Part shown: one piece after another, positions 8,417-17,961 of the stretch
How positions within the stretch are numbered: the stretch's first letter is position 1
Layout: each line of letters opens with the position of its first letter
Assembly (NCBI GenBank): GCA_044223665.1
Contig: JBGALT010000015.1
Span: 1-64,000, forward strand
DNA: 64,000 bases
Origin: JBBSAT01 sp044223665
GTDB lineage: Bacteria; Myxococcota_A; Polyangia; Polyangiales; Sandaracinaceae
Direction of reading: 5' to 3'
The notes under the pieces: generated by a model
Database searches by the model: none
What the model was told of the DNA's origin: nothing
Seen by the model: the letters and a program-made list of their open reading frames with translations, nothing else
Position numbers and translations under genes: made by a program

Positions 8417-11400
8417 ATGTCTTCGCGCGCGTCGCTCGTCACGGTGATGACTCTCCTGGTGCTCGCTGGGTGTAGCTGCGGAACCTCGCCGCCCGCGACC
8501 GAGCCCGACGCCGGCGACGACGGCAGCGCGAGCGACGTCGGACCGATGGACGCGGGCCGAGACGCGCCCATTCCGCCCGGCGATCCGGGGCGCATCCTGA
8601 GCGTCGACTCGATGGGCGAGGTGCCGATCCCGGCGCTCGAGGATCGGGTCGAGGTCGTCTACACGGAGCTCGGCGTCCCGCACGTGTACGCGACGAACGA
8701 GCACGACCTGCGTGTCGTGCAGGGCTATCTCGCGGCGCGCGACCGCTTCTTCCAGATGACGCTCTATCGCTTCAACGGGCGCGGCGAGGTCACTTCGCTC
8801 GTCGGCGAGGGCGGCCTCGGCACCGACGTGACGACGCGGAGCCAGGGTCTGCGCGAGGTCTCCGACCGCATCTGCGCGTCGCTCACGGCCGAGCAGGAGA
8901 TGCGCATGGACGCGTACGTCGCGGGCGTGAACGCGTTCGTCGAGAACGTGCGCGCGACCGTGGAAGACCCGCCCGAGGAGTTCAACGCGTTCCGCGTGCT
9001 CCTCGGCGTCCGGCGCGCGGTCGACGCGATGCCGCTGATGGACCGCATCGGTCTGTGCGGCATCGCGGCCACCATCGTCTTCCAGACGGGCTTCGACCAG
9101 AACGACGTCCTCGCGAGCGCGGCCGAGACCGCCGCGACGACGGCCTTCGCCGGTGACCCGTTCGAGACGCTGCGGCGCGACGGCATCCTCGTCGACGTAC
9201 TGACGCGCGCCGATCCCGCGCGACCGACGCTCAGCGTCGAGTGCGCGAGCCCACCCTGCTACGGGCCCGAGCGCGGCACGCTGATGAGCCGCGCCGAGCC
9301 GCTGCATCGCCCTGCCCTCGCGCCCGGCGTCGGCAGCGGCCTGCCGGCCGAGATGCTCGCGCGCATGACGGATGCGATCGAGCGCTACGGCATCCACCCC
9401 GAGCGAGGCGCCGACTTCGGCTCCAACGCGTGGGCGGTCTCGGCGCTCGGCACGAGCGATGGCGCGAGCGTCTTCGCCGCCGACGGCCACCTCGCCCTCT
9501 CGGTGCCGACGCTCATCTTCTACCAGCTCGGCCTCGACACGACCGTCTTCGGCGACGCGGCCACCGGCCGTCATCAGATGGGCATGGGCATTCCCGGCAT
9601 CGTCCAGCTCGGCCCCGGGACGAACGGCCACGTGATGTGGAGCCAGACCTACCTCAACGCGGACGCGGCGGACTGGTACCGCGAGGAGATCACGCTCGAC
9701 GCGAGCGGTGTCCCCGTCTCCACGACGTTCCAGGGCACGCCGCGCCCGCTCACCGTCGTCGAGGAGAGCTACGTGATCGCGAACGTCCCCGCGCTGATGA
9801 GCGTCGGGCGCACCGAGACGCACGCGCGCTACACGACCTTCGACGGGCGGCACCTCATGACCGTCGAGGGACGCACGCCCGCCGAGAACGAGGTGCCCGG
9901 GCCGGGCGAGTCGATCGTGTGGATCGGCGGCGCACGCGTGATCCCCGGCGACACCGACCACGACGGGCACGTCAGCGGGCTCTCGCTCGACTACCTCGCC
10001 TACGACGTCTCGAACGTGCTGCGCATGATCGACGAGCTCGGAACGGCGGCGACCGTGGAGGACATGGTCTCCGCGACGCGCCGGAACGTCGGCTACACGC
10101 AGAACTTCCTCTTCTCGGACGACACCGGCAGCGTCGCCTACACCGCGTACAACGGCACGCCCTGCCGCGGCTACCTTCGCCCGAGCGGGAGCGCCACAGG
10201 CTGGGCCGCGGGCGCCAATCCGCGCCGCGTGATCGACGGCACCACGTACGGCGGCTTCACCGTGCCTCTCGACGCGAGCGGGATGCCCGACGAGGCCGCG
10301 GGCGCGGGCGATCCGAGCCGCTGCATCGTTCCCTACGCGATGTGGCCGCGCTCGCAGGACCCGGACCGCGGCTTCGTGCTGACGGCGAACAACGACGTCG
10401 CCGGCACGACGCTCGACGGCGATCTCGACAACGACCCCTACTACCTCGGCACGCAGTACGCCGCGGGCTACCGCGCGGACACGATCCACACGCGGCTCGC
10501 CGCGATCGTCGCATCGCACGGCGCGACGGTGGAGACGATGGCCGACGTCCAGGCCGACCATCACTCGGTCACCGGCGAGGAGTACCTGCCCGTGCTCCAC
10601 GCGGCGATCGTCCGCGCGCGCGGGCTCGCCGACGGCGGCGGCACGCTCGACGCGGACGAGCAGCGCCTCGTCGATCTCTACGCCACCGACCGCGCGGCCA
10701 TCGACGAGGCCGACGGACGCCTCACGTCCTGGCTCGCGGCGGGCGCCATCGCGTACTCGGGCGTGGAGACCTTCTACGATCCGGACGGCGCCACCCACGC
10801 CACCGACGCCGTGGCGGCGATGATCCACGTCGAGTGGTTCCGGCAGCTGCTCGCCCACGTCTTCGCCGACGAGGGCGTCCCCGGCGCGTTCGACTTCGAC
10901 CCGCGCACGCAGTACCTCGAGACGCTGCGGCGCATCGTCGACGGGCGCGGCGCCGGAAACCCGGAAGCCCTGGCGTCGTTCAACCCTGCGACGAACGAGT
11001 CGATCTTCTTCGACGTCCGCGGCACGCCGGCCGTCGAGCGCAGCGACGAGATCCTGATCGCGGCGCTCGCGTCCGCGCTCGACGCGCTGGCGACGCCCCT
11101 CGCGGACGACGGCACCGGCGGCTTCGGCACCACGACGCAGTCGGCGTGGGTCTACGGCCTACGCCACCAGGTGCGCTTCGAGTCGCTGCTCACGCTCTTC
11201 GCGGGCAACGTGTCCGGCGTCGAGCTGCTCGCGGGCCAGTTCAGGATCGACACGCACCGGCTGCCGCTCGCGCCCTCGTTCCCGAGTGGCGATCCGCGCG
11301 CCGATCTGCGCTGGTTCCCGCGGCCCGGCGACTTCGACAACGTGGACGCCTCCAACGCGAGCTTCGCGATCGGGACCGACTACACCTACGCGTACGGCCC

Positions 11401-11602
11401 GAACATGCGCATGGTCGTGCGCCTGCACGACGGCGTGGTGGAAGGTCAGAACATCCTCCCCGGCGGCCAGTCGGCGCGCACGGCCTCGCCGCACTTCGAC
11501 GACCAGGCCGCCTACTGGCTCGGCAACCGCGCCATCCCGCTCCGGTACACCGTCGAGGAGGTCGTCGCCGGAGCCGAGGGACGCGAGAGCTTCCATCCCT
11601 GA
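8417..11602 (+). CDS. penicillin acylase / acyl-homoserine-lactone acylase family lipoprotein
   Basis: A 1061-residue N-terminal-nucleophile hydrolase of the penicillin amidase family (S45). The family cleaves amide-linked acyl chains from beta-lactams, acyl-homoserine lactones or related compounds. The start MSSRASLVTVMTLLVLAGCS is a lipoprotein signal (Cys19), followed by an Asp/Gly/Ser linker. The alpha-chain landmark VPHVYATNEHDL is followed by LAARDRFFQM and YRFNGRGEV. The autocatalytic cleavage and nucleophile site is FGSNAWAV, with Ser336 predicted as the new N-terminus of the beta chain. The protein is longer than typical acylases (750-850 residues). Surface anchoring suggests action on external signals or cyclic lipopeptides; the substrate is inferred only. 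Confidence 0.88.
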   Translation: MSSRASLVTVMTLLVLAGCSCGTSPPATEPDAGDDGSASDVGPMDAGRDAPIPPGDPGRILSVDSMGEVPIPALEDRVEVVYTELGVPHVYATNEHDLRVVQGYLAARDRFFQMTLYRFNGRGEVTSLVGEGGLGTDVTTRSQGLREVSDRICASLTAEQEMRMDAYVAGVNAFVENVRATVEDPPEEFNAFRVLLGVRRAVDAMPLMDRIGLCGIAATIVFQTGFDQNDVLASAAETAATTAFAGDPFETLRRDGILVDVLTRADPARPTLSVECASPPCYGPERGTLMSRAEPLHRPALAPGVGSGLPAEMLARMTDAIERYGIHPERGADFGSNAWAVSALGTSDGASVFAADGHLALSVPTLIFYQLGLDTTVFGDAATGRHQMGMGIPGIVQLGPGTNGHVMWSQTYLNADAADWYREEITLDASGVPVSTTFQGTPRPLTVVEESYVIANVPALMSVGRTETHARYTTFDGRHLMTVEGRTPAENEVPGPGESIVWIGGARVIPGDTDHDGHVSGLSLDYLAYDVSNVLRMIDELGTAATVEDMVSATRRNVGYTQNFLFSDDTGSVAYTAYNGTPCRGYLRPSGSATGWAAGANPRRVIDGTTYGGFTVPLDASGMPDEAAGAGDPSRCIVPYAMWPRSQDPDRGFVLTANNDVAGTTLDGDLDNDPYYLGTQYAAGYRADTIHTRLAAIVASHGATVETMADVQADHHSVTGEEYLPVLHAAIVRARGLADGGGTLDADEQRLVDLYATDRAAIDEADGRLTSWLAAGAIAYSGVETFYDPDGATHATDAVAAMIHVEWFRQLLAHVFADEGVPGAFDFDPRTQYLETLRRIVDGRGAGNPEALASFNPATNESIFFDVRGTPAVERSDEILIAALASALDALATPLADDGTGGFGTTTQSAWVYGLRHQVRFESLLTLFAGNVSGVELLAGQFRIDTHRLPLAPSFPSGDPRADLRWFPRPGDFDNVDASNASFAIGTDYTYAYGPNMRMVVRLHDGVVEGQNILPGGQSARTASPHFDDQAAYWLGNRAIPLRYTVEEVVAGAEGRESFHP

Positions 11603-11682
11603 GCCTGCGGGGGCCCGCGCCATCCGGCGCGAGCCTCCGACGGCCCGGCCCGGCGCGAGCCTGCGACGGCGCCTCCGACGGC
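11601..11682. repeat. degenerate direct repeats after the acylase stop
   Basis: GGCGCGAGCCTCCGACGGC (11626-11644) recurs at 11652-11670 with one mismatch, and GAGCCTGCG already occurs at 11601 next to the stop. A third partial copy, GCCTCCGACGGC, is at 11671-11682. The segment separates the convergent acylase and smc genes. Confidence 0.6.
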
Positions 11683-11715
11683 GTGGCGCCGGAGCGCTCG
11701 AGCCCTGCGCAGCCT

Positions 11716-14700
11716 TCAGGCGACGGCGGGCGCCGCCTGCGGAGCGTTCTGCTTCTTCTCCTGGCCGCGCTTGAGCTCGACCGAGACGAGCTTGGAGACG
11801 CCGGGGGTCTCCATCGTCACACCGTAGAGCACGTCGGCCATGAGCATCGTGCGCTTGCTGTGCGTGATGACGATGAACTGCGAGTGCTTCGTCATCGAGC
11901 GGATGGCGTCGCAGAAGCGGCCGATGTTGGCCTCGTCGAGCGGCGCGTCGACCTCGTCGAGGAGGCAGAACGGGCTCGGGCGGTGCTGGAACATCGAGAA
12001 GATGAGCGAGACGGCCGTGAGCGCCTTCTCACCGCCGCTCATCAGCTCGATCGCGCCGAGCTTCTTGCCGGGCGGCTGCGCCACGATCTCGACACCGGTC
12101 TCGAGCAGGTCCTCGGGGTTGGTGAGGAGCAGCTCGGCGCGACCGCCGCCGAAGAGGCGCGGGAACACCTGCTTGAAGCGGGCGTTCACGTCCTCGAACG
12201 TCTCCTTGAACATCCGCTTGGACTCCTTGTTCATCTGCTTGATCGCGCGATCGAGCTGGAGGAGCGCGTCCTCCAGATCCTTCTGCTGCGCGGCCAGGTA
12301 GACGTGGCGCTTCTCCTGCTCGGCGTGCTCTTCGATCGCCGTCAGGTTGATCTCGCCCATGCGCTCGACGAGGCGCGAGAGCTCCTCGATGCGCTCGCGC
12401 GTCGCCTCGTCGGGCAGATCGCGCATGTGGAAGTCGCCGAGCACCTTGCGCACGTCGATACGGTGCCGCTCTTCCGTGCTCTGGAGCAGGTGCGTCAGCT
12501 CGAGATCGAGCTCGCGCAGCTCCACGGTGAGGTCCGCGACGCGGCGCTGGCCGACGTCGATGTCGTGGCGGAGGCCCTTGAGGTCGCCCTCGCGCTCGCT
12601 CAGACGCGCGCGTGCCGTCTCGTACGCGTCGCGCGCGCGGCCGAGCTCTTCGTGCGAGCGCATCGCGAGCCCGACCGACTCGGCGAGCGACTCGCGGAAC
12701 GCCGCGAGCATTCCGATGGTCTCGCCCTGCTGGCGCGCGCCGCGCTCGAGGTCACCGCGCAGGCGCTGCTCGCGCTCGCCGAGCTCGGCGATCGAGCGGT
12801 CGAGGCGATCGAGGGCCTGGCGGTCGCCCTCGGCGCGCTGGCGCGCCTGGGCCGCGCGGACGCGGACCTCGGTGACCTTGGCGCTCTGCGCGTCGACGAG
12901 CACCTTGCGCTCCATCGACACCTCGCTCGCGAGCTCGAGGGCATCCTTGGCCTCGGCCTGCGCGCGCGTCGCGTTCTCGATCTCGGCCTGCGACTCCATC
13001 TCCTCGCCGGCCGCCTCGGTCAGCGCGTACTCGATCTCGCCGATCTCGCCGGCCAGGCGCTCGATGCGCTCGCGCGTGCGCGAGAGGTCGTCGATCGCGC
13101 GCTTGTGGTCCTTGTCGGCCTTGACGATCGCGATCTCGGCGTCGTGCGCCTCCGTGCGCGCCGAGTCGAGCGCCGCCTGTCGCGTCGAGATGCCGTTGCG
13201 GAGCTCCGAGTGGCGCGCGATGGCCGCGCCGAGCTCGGCGTCGAGCCGCGCCACGACGCCGTGCAGGTCGCGCACCTCGCGCTTGACGGCGATCATGTGC
13301 GCCGAGGCCTGCTCGCCGCGGCCGCCGGTGAGCGCGCCGCCCTGCCCGAGCACCTCGCCGCGCTCGGTGACGAGCGTCGCGGAGAGGCCGCGGTCGTAGA
13401 GGCGACGCGCCGTCGCGAGATCCCGCACCACGAGCACGCCCTCGAGCAGGTGGCGCACGAGCCACTCGCCCGACTCGCCCTCGCCCGCCGGCGCGACGAG
13501 ATCGGCCATCCAGCCGACGACGCCCTCTTCGCCCTCGAGGCTCGGAAGCGGCGCCACGACGCGCCGCGCGCGCTCCGGCAGCACCGTGGCGCGGCCGCGG
13601 TCGCCCGACTCGAGGAACGAGAGCACCTCGAGCCCCGCGTCGAGATCGCGCACGACCACGTGCTGCAGGCGATCGCCGAGCGCGCCGGCGAGCGCGTTCG
13701 TGAGCGGCTCCGGGCACTCGATCCGGTCGGCCACGAGGCCGAGCACGCCCTTCTGCGCGCGCTCCTCCTCGGTCGCACCGAGCTTGGTCATGATCGAGCG
13801 GACGCCGGCGCCGACGCCCTCGAAGCGCTTCTGGATCTCCTCGAGCGAGCGCAGGCGCGAGCGCTTCTCGGCGAGCTCGCCGCGCAGGCGGTCGACGTTC
13901 CGCTCGCTGTCCTGGATCTGGCTGCGCAGGACGCGGAGCTCTTCCTCGAGCTCGCGCTTGCGCTCCGCCGTCGTCTCCTTGCCGCCGCGCAGCGCGTCGA
14001 GGCGCGCCTCGAGCTCACGCTGCTGGCCGTCGAGCTCGACCGCGTGCTGCTCGAGGTGCTCGCGCTCGGCCCGCATCTTCTCGAGGCGCGTGCGCGCGTC
14101 CTCGCGGCGGCGCTCGAAGCCCTTCAGCACGGCGTCGGCGCGCGCGATGCGCTGCTCGGCCTCCGAGAGCCGCGAGCGCGCCTGGTGCGCGTTGCCCTCG
14201 GCCTCCGCCGCCGCGGCCTTGCGCTCTTCGAGCACCGCCGTCTCGCGCTCGAGCTCGGCTTGCTCGCTCTTCTCGACGGCCTCGAGCTCGGCGAGCGTCG
14301 AGAGCAGGACGTCCCGCTCCGCGGCGAGCGCCGTGCGGCGCTCGGAGAGCGCGCTGATCTCTCGCTCGCTGAGCCGCTCGCTCTCGCGCAGGCCCGCCAG
14401 GCGCTCCTGGCCCTGGGCGATGCGGCTCTCGAGCGACTTCACCTGGTCGTCGAGCGAGTGCGCCGTGTGCTGCGCGCGCTCCACCGCCGACTCGGCGTGC
14501 CGGACGGCGAGGCGCTCGGTCTCGAGCTCGGCCTCGCGCACGCGCAGCGCGAGACGGCGGCCCTCGAGCGTGCCGCTCCCGGTGCTGAGCTCCTCGTCGA
14601 TCACGCGGCGCGTGACGGTCAGCTCGAGGAACCGGTGCGAGGCGGTGTGCAGCTCGAGGTCGCGGATCTCGGCGCGGTACGCCTTGTAGCGCTCGGCCTT

Positions 14701-15339
14701 CTGGGCCTGACGACGCAGCGACGCGAGGCTCTTGTCGATCTCGGCGACGATGTCGCCGATGCGCAGGAGGTTCGCCCGCGTCTGCTCCATCTTCCGCTCG
14801 GCGGCCTTCTTGCGCGCCTTGAACTTGGTGATGCCTGCGGCCTCCTCGATGAGGTGACGCCGGTCCTCGGGCTTGGCCGAGACGATGTAGCCGATGCGCC
14901 CCTGCTCGATGATCGAGTAGGCCTTCGTGCCGACGCCGGTGCCGAGGAAGAGCGTCGTGATGTCGAGCAGGCGGACGGGCGTCTTGTTGATGAAGTAGTC
15001 GCTGTTGCCGGAGCGATCGAGGCGGCGGGTGACGGCGATCTCGGCGTAGTCCTTGTACTCGGGGGGCGCGAGGCCATCCTGGTTGTCGAAGGTGACGGTC
15101 ACTTCGGCGAAGCCGTGCGGGCCGCGGCCCTCGCTGCCGTTGAAGATGACGTCGTCCATCGACTTGCCGCGCAGGTTCCGGGCCGACTGCTCACCCATCG
15201 TCCAGCGGATGGCGTCGACGATGTTCGACTTGCCGCACCCGTTCGGACCGACGATGGCGGTCACGTCGTGATCGATGTGGACGACCGTTCGGTCCACGAA
15301 CGACTTGAAGCCGCAGATCTCGACCTTGGTGATCTTCAT
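11716..15339 (-). CDS. smc: chromosome segregation protein SMC
   Basis: A 1207-residue SMC ATPase, the usual length, that organises and segregates the chromosome together with ScpA and ScpB (neither is in this window). The N-terminal head has Walker A GPNGCGKS at residues 31-38 after the canonical start MKITKVEICGFKSFVDRT. Long heptad-rich coiled coils flank a hinge at roughly residues 515-680 (KGVLGLVADRIE, ATVLPERARR). The C-terminal head carries the signature LMSGGEKAL near residue 1098 and Walker B CLLDEVDAPLD near 1125. I chose the internal ATG at 15339 because the protein begins there in the family; 63 bases of open frame extend upstream to another start. The tail QEKKQNAPQAAPAVA is not conserved. 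Confidence 0.95.
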   Translation of the reverse strand: MKITKVEICGFKSFVDRTVVHIDHDVTAIVGPNGCGKSNIVDAIRWTMGEQSARNLRGKSMDDVIFNGSEGRGPHGFAEVTVTFDNQDGLAPPEYKDYAEIAVTRRLDRSGNSDYFINKTPVRLLDITTLFLGTGVGTKAYSIIEQGRIGYIVSAKPEDRRHLIEEAAGITKFKARKKAAERKMEQTRANLLRIGDIVAEIDKSLASLRRQAQKAERYKAYRAEIRDLELHTASHRFLELTVTRRVIDEELSTGSGTLEGRRLALRVREAELETERLAVRHAESAVERAQHTAHSLDDQVKSLESRIAQGQERLAGLRESERLSEREISALSERRTALAAERDVLLSTLAELEAVEKSEQAELERETAVLEERKAAAAEAEGNAHQARSRLSEAEQRIARADAVLKGFERRREDARTRLEKMRAEREHLEQHAVELDGQQRELEARLDALRGGKETTAERKRELEEELRVLRSQIQDSERNVDRLRGELAEKRSRLRSLEEIQKRFEGVGAGVRSIMTKLGATEEERAQKGVLGLVADRIECPEPLTNALAGALGDRLQHVVVRDLDAGLEVLSFLESGDRGRATVLPERARRVVAPLPSLEGEEGVVGWMADLVAPAGEGESGEWLVRHLLEGVLVVRDLATARRLYDRGLSATLVTERGEVLGQGGALTGGRGEQASAHMIAVKREVRDLHGVVARLDAELGAAIARHSELRNGISTRQAALDSARTEAHDAEIAIVKADKDHKRAIDDLSRTRERIERLAGEIGEIEYALTEAAGEEMESQAEIENATRAQAEAKDALELASEVSMERKVLVDAQSAKVTEVRVRAAQARQRAEGDRQALDRLDRSIAELGEREQRLRGDLERGARQQGETIGMLAAFRESLAESVGLAMRSHEELGRARDAYETARARLSEREGDLKGLRHDIDVGQRRVADLTVELRELDLELTHLLQSTEERHRIDVRKVLGDFHMRDLPDEATRERIEELSRLVERMGEINLTAIEEHAEQEKRHVYLAAQQKDLEDALLQLDRAIKQMNKESKRMFKETFEDVNARFKQVFPRLFGGGRAELLLTNPEDLLETGVEIVAQPPGKKLGAIELMSGGEKALTAVSLIFSMFQHRPSPFCLLDEVDAPLDEANIGRFCDAIRSMTKHSQFIVITHSKRTMLMADVLYGVTMETPGVSKLVSVELKRGQEKKQNAPQAAPAVA

Positions 15340-15688
15340 CGAGGCTGACCTTCGAGAATTGCTTTTGCGCTCGCGCTTTTCGTGATTCGCAAGCGATATC
15401 AATCACTTACGAGCCAACAACCGACGTCGTCCGACCGCTGGGACGAATGACCGCTTGTACGCCGATGCCAGACCGAGCGCAATGCCCTTCGTCGAGATGT
15501 GGTGGGGCTCAGCGGATGACCACTACTGCATCTTGTGGTCGGTCGCCAGGTGCTCCGGCCCGATCCGCGCCTGGTGGTGGATCACGAAAAGTACGTCGCG
15601 CCGAGCGCCGAAAAGCAAGAGGCCCGAGCGCATCGACGCCCGGGCCTCGTGGAGCCGTATCGGCGGCGATCGCCGTCCGAGGAAGTCC
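15340..15688. other. intergenic region upstream of smc
   Basis: About 350 bases with no convincing gene. The part nearest smc (15345-15425) is noticeably AT-richer than its surroundings and should hold the smc promoter, but no clean -35/-10 pair stands out. The far part holds the terminator of the AgmX-type gene. A minus-strand frame here is broken by two stops and is not called. Confidence 0.5.
15611..15648 (-). terminator. intrinsic terminator of the AgmX-type gene
   Basis: GAGGCCCG (15619-15626) pairs with CGGGCCTC (15641-15648) around a 14-base loop. Read on the minus strand the stem is followed by TTGCTTTT (15611-15618), an adequate T-rich tail. It lies about 40 bases past the stop of the upstream minus-strand gene. 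Confidence 0.65.
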
Positions 15689-16978
15689 TCAGATGCGCAT
15701 CGGGTACGTCACGCGGAACTGAGCCTGGCGGAACGCCGGGAACTGGGCCGTGCGGAGCACACCCTCCATGCACGAGCCCTGCGGCGTGCCGCCGAAGGGG
15801 CTGCCGCCGGCCGCCGCGCTGACGACCGTCCCGTCGCTGCGCACCACGATCGTGAAGCTCACCATGCCGACCTGCTCGCCAGCGCAGCCACGCACGCGGC
15901 TCAGGAGCGGACCGAGCACGCGGCGGACGTCCGCCTGGCTCGGCTGGTCCGGCAGGTCGCCCGAGGGCGCCGGACGCGTCGTGGCCGCGGCCGTTCGGGC
16001 GGTGGACGAGGGGGGCGGCGTGGCGCGGCCCGAGGTACCGAGGGCCTGATCGAGCACCGAGTCGAGGCTGCCTCCGCTACCGCTGCGGCGGGCGCTCGTC
16101 TCCGTCGTGGTCGCAGCCGGCGCGGCCGGAGCCGATGCGGTCGTCGTGGGGTGCTCGTGCTCGTCGTCGTCGTGATCCTCGCGGCCCGATCGACTCCCGC
16201 CAGCCCGATGCGACGGGCGCGCCGCCGCAGCGCGGACCGTCTCGGACTCGGCGGCCGCCTCTTCCTCGGCGTCGTCGGCCTCGACCTCGTCGTCGTCCGT
16301 CGACTCCTCGTCGTGCGCGCTGTCCTCGACCTCGGCGCCCTCTTCGACGGCCGGCACGGCCGCGGCCGCGCTCGGCGGGGGCGTCGCAGGCTCGGACTCG
16401 TGGTCGCGCTCTTCGATCTCGCGTGGCGCCTCGGCGAGCCGATCGGCGTGCGCCGGGCCCGTGCCCGCGTGGGCGACGGAGGCCGGGGCCGTCGCCACGG
16501 CGCCGGTCTCGCTGCCGGCCGATCCACTCGTCTCGCCGGACGAGCCGTTCATCACGAACCAGGCGCCGGCCGCGATGGCGAGCCCGATGCCCAGACCGAT
16601 CGCGATGTTCGCCGTGCCTCCGCCGCCGCCCTGCGCGGGCGCGGCGACGGCCACCGGAACCGCCTTCGCGTGCTCGTCGTCCTTGGCCTTCGCCTTCGAG
16701 GGCGTGCTCGCCTTCGCAGCCGCCTTCGGAGCCTCTTCATGCTTGGCCGCGGCCGGCACCGCGGCCGCCGGCGGGACCTCCACCTTGGCCTCCGGCTCGA
16801 CCGGCGCGGGCGGCGGGACCGAGGCGACCAGCGCGCGCAGGTCGAGCTTCGAGTCGTCGGCGCTCGACTCCTCTTCCTTCGGGCCCGGGTCGGAGGGCCG
16901 AACGAGCGCCGAGAGCGAGGCGAGGTCGAGCTCGTCGTCGGACGATGCTTGCTGCTTCTTGTCCTTGTCCTTCGCCAC
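15689..16978 (-). CDS. single-pass protein with AgmX/PglI-type C-terminal domain
   Basis: A 429-residue TonB-like protein. It starts with GTG (MAKDKDKKQQASSDDELDL), preceded by AGAGGTGA at good spacing. Residues ~1-120 are cytoplasmic and rich in Lys/Ala/Glu. One membrane helix follows (ANIAIGLGIGLAIAAGAWFV), then ~180 residues of acidic and Pro/Ser/Ala-rich spacer. The C-terminal ~80 residues (DVRRVLGPLLSRVRGCAGEQ, MVSFTIVVRSDGTVVSA) resemble the AgmX/PglI-type domain of myxobacterial gliding and energy-transducer proteins, with two conserved cysteines. It may couple inner-membrane energy to the envelope. No ExbB/ExbD genes are adjacent. The domain call is by recognition, not search. Confidence 0.8.
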   Translation of the reverse strand: MAKDKDKKQQASSDDELDLASLSALVRPSDPGPKEEESSADDSKLDLRALVASVPPPAPVEPEAKVEVPPAAAVPAAAKHEEAPKAAAKASTPSKAKAKDDEHAKAVPVAVAAPAQGGGGGTANIAIGLGIGLAIAAGAWFVMNGSSGETSGSAGSETGAVATAPASVAHAGTGPAHADRLAEAPREIEERDHESEPATPPPSAAAAVPAVEEGAEVEDSAHDEESTDDDEVEADDAEEEAAAESETVRAAAARPSHRAGGSRSGREDHDDDEHEHPTTTASAPAAPAATTTETSARRSGSGGSLDSVLDQALGTSGRATPPPSSTARTAAATTRPAPSGDLPDQPSQADVRRVLGPLLSRVRGCAGEQVGMVSFTIVVRSDGTVVSAAAGGSPFGGTPQGSCMEGVLRTAQFPAFRQAQFRVTYPMRI

Positions 16979-17102
16979 GCCTGCTCACCTCTCCATCGAG
17001 CCAGCCGCGGCGACGCGCCGAGGCCTAAGGAGGCGGGCAGCCTATCACGGCGGCCGCGCCTGGACCCATGCGCTCGTTCGAGCGCCGACCCGCTCGATCC
17101 TT

Positions 17103-17165
17103 GGGTCCTCGAACGCCTGGGTCCTCGAACGATTCGGTCCTCGAACGACGGGTCCTCGAACGAGC
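17103..17165. repeat. four tandem 15-16 bp repeats, core GGTCCTCGAACG
   Basis: Units start at 17103, 17119, 17135 and 17150. The core GGTCCTCGAACG is identical in all four, and only the last few bases vary. A related inverted piece, GTTCGAGCG, lies at about 17076. The array sits in the 250-base gap upstream of the AgmX-type gene and downstream of the peroxiredoxin gene. Confidence 0.85.
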
Positions 17166-17231
17166 AGGCCCCGGACGCCCCACCGTGGCGGCAGGGCTCT
17201 CCGGGGCCACTCGTAGCGGGAAAGGCTCTCT

Positions 17232-17828
17232 TCAGCCGTGCTTCTTGAAGTACTCCAGCGATCCCGTCGGGTCGGCCTTCATCGTGTCCTTGCCGGGCTG
17301 CCAGTTCGCCGGGCAGACGTCCCCGTGCTTCTCGTTGAACTCGATCGCGTCGATGAGGCGGAGGTACTCGTCGATGTTGCGGCCGAGCGGCAGGTCGTTG
17401 AGCGTCGCGTGGCGCACGTTGCCCTTCTTGTCGATGACGAACGTGCCGCGGAGCGCCACCCCCTCGTCGCCGCCGTCGGGGAGGATCACGCCGTACGCGT
17501 GGCCGATCTTCTTGGTCACGTCGGCGATGAGCGGGTAGCGCACGCCGCCGAGGCCGCCCTTGTCGCGCGGCGTCTTCTGCCAGGCGAGGTGGGAGAACTT
17601 GCTGTCGATGGAGACGCCGAGGACCTCGGCGCCGCGCTTCTTGAACTCCTCGTACTTCTCGTCGAACGCGATGATCTCCGTCGGGCAGACGAAGGTGAAG
17701 TCGAGCGGGTAGAAGAACAGGACGACGTACTTGCCGCGGAGCGCCGAGAGCTTCACCTCGGTGAACTCGAGGCCCTGGACGGCCTCGGCGGTGAAGTCGG
17801 GAGCGGCCTTCTGGATCTGGACGGTCAT
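17232..17828 (-). CDS. typical 2-Cys peroxiredoxin (AhpC/TSA family)
   Basis: A 198-residue thiol peroxidase that reduces hydrogen peroxide and organic hydroperoxides in the cytoplasm. The peroxidatic cysteine is Cys48 in LDFTFVCPTE, and the resolving cysteine is Cys172 in GDVCPANW, so it is a typical 2-Cys dimeric enzyme. The GGLGG and C-terminal YFKK elements seen in robust-to-sensitive variants are both present (GGLGGVRYP; LEYFKKHG), suggesting a sensitive form that can be overoxidised. The ATG at 17828 follows AGAGGTGA. No AhpF partner is adjacent, so the reductant is probably thioredoxin. A second peroxiredoxin gene occurs at 55562. Confidence 0.93.
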   Translation of the reverse strand: MTVQIQKAAPDFTAEAVQGLEFTEVKLSALRGKYVVLFFYPLDFTFVCPTEIIAFDEKYEEFKKRGAEVLGVSIDSKFSHLAWQKTPRDKGGLGGVRYPLIADVTKKIGHAYGVILPDGGDEGVALRGTFVIDKKGNVRHATLNDLPLGRNIDEYLRLIDAIEFNEKHGDVCPANWQPGKDTMKADPTGSLEYFKKHG

Positions 17829-17961
17829 CGGATCACCTCTGGGCTGGCGGACGCGTGGGTCCTCGCGTGGAGAACGGCGACGGGTCGTAAGGCAAGCTCG
17901 GGTCTTCCGCAAGCGGGATCGCGAACGGGCGCGACGGCGCGAAAGGCGCTAATCCCGCCGC

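Noticed and set aside
318..15402. Very long open frames antisense to the acyl-CoA ligase, acylase and smc genes
   Set aside because: They are Arg/Ala-rich or Asp/Val/His-rich without domains and mirror the codon bias of the true genes on the other strand; typical of very GC-rich DNA.
15403..15620. Minus-strand frame upstream of smc with VLFVIHHQARIGPEHL and EPHHISTKGIALG
   Set aside because: Broken by two stop codons, no ribosome site, no recognisable family; may be chance or a remnant too degraded to call.
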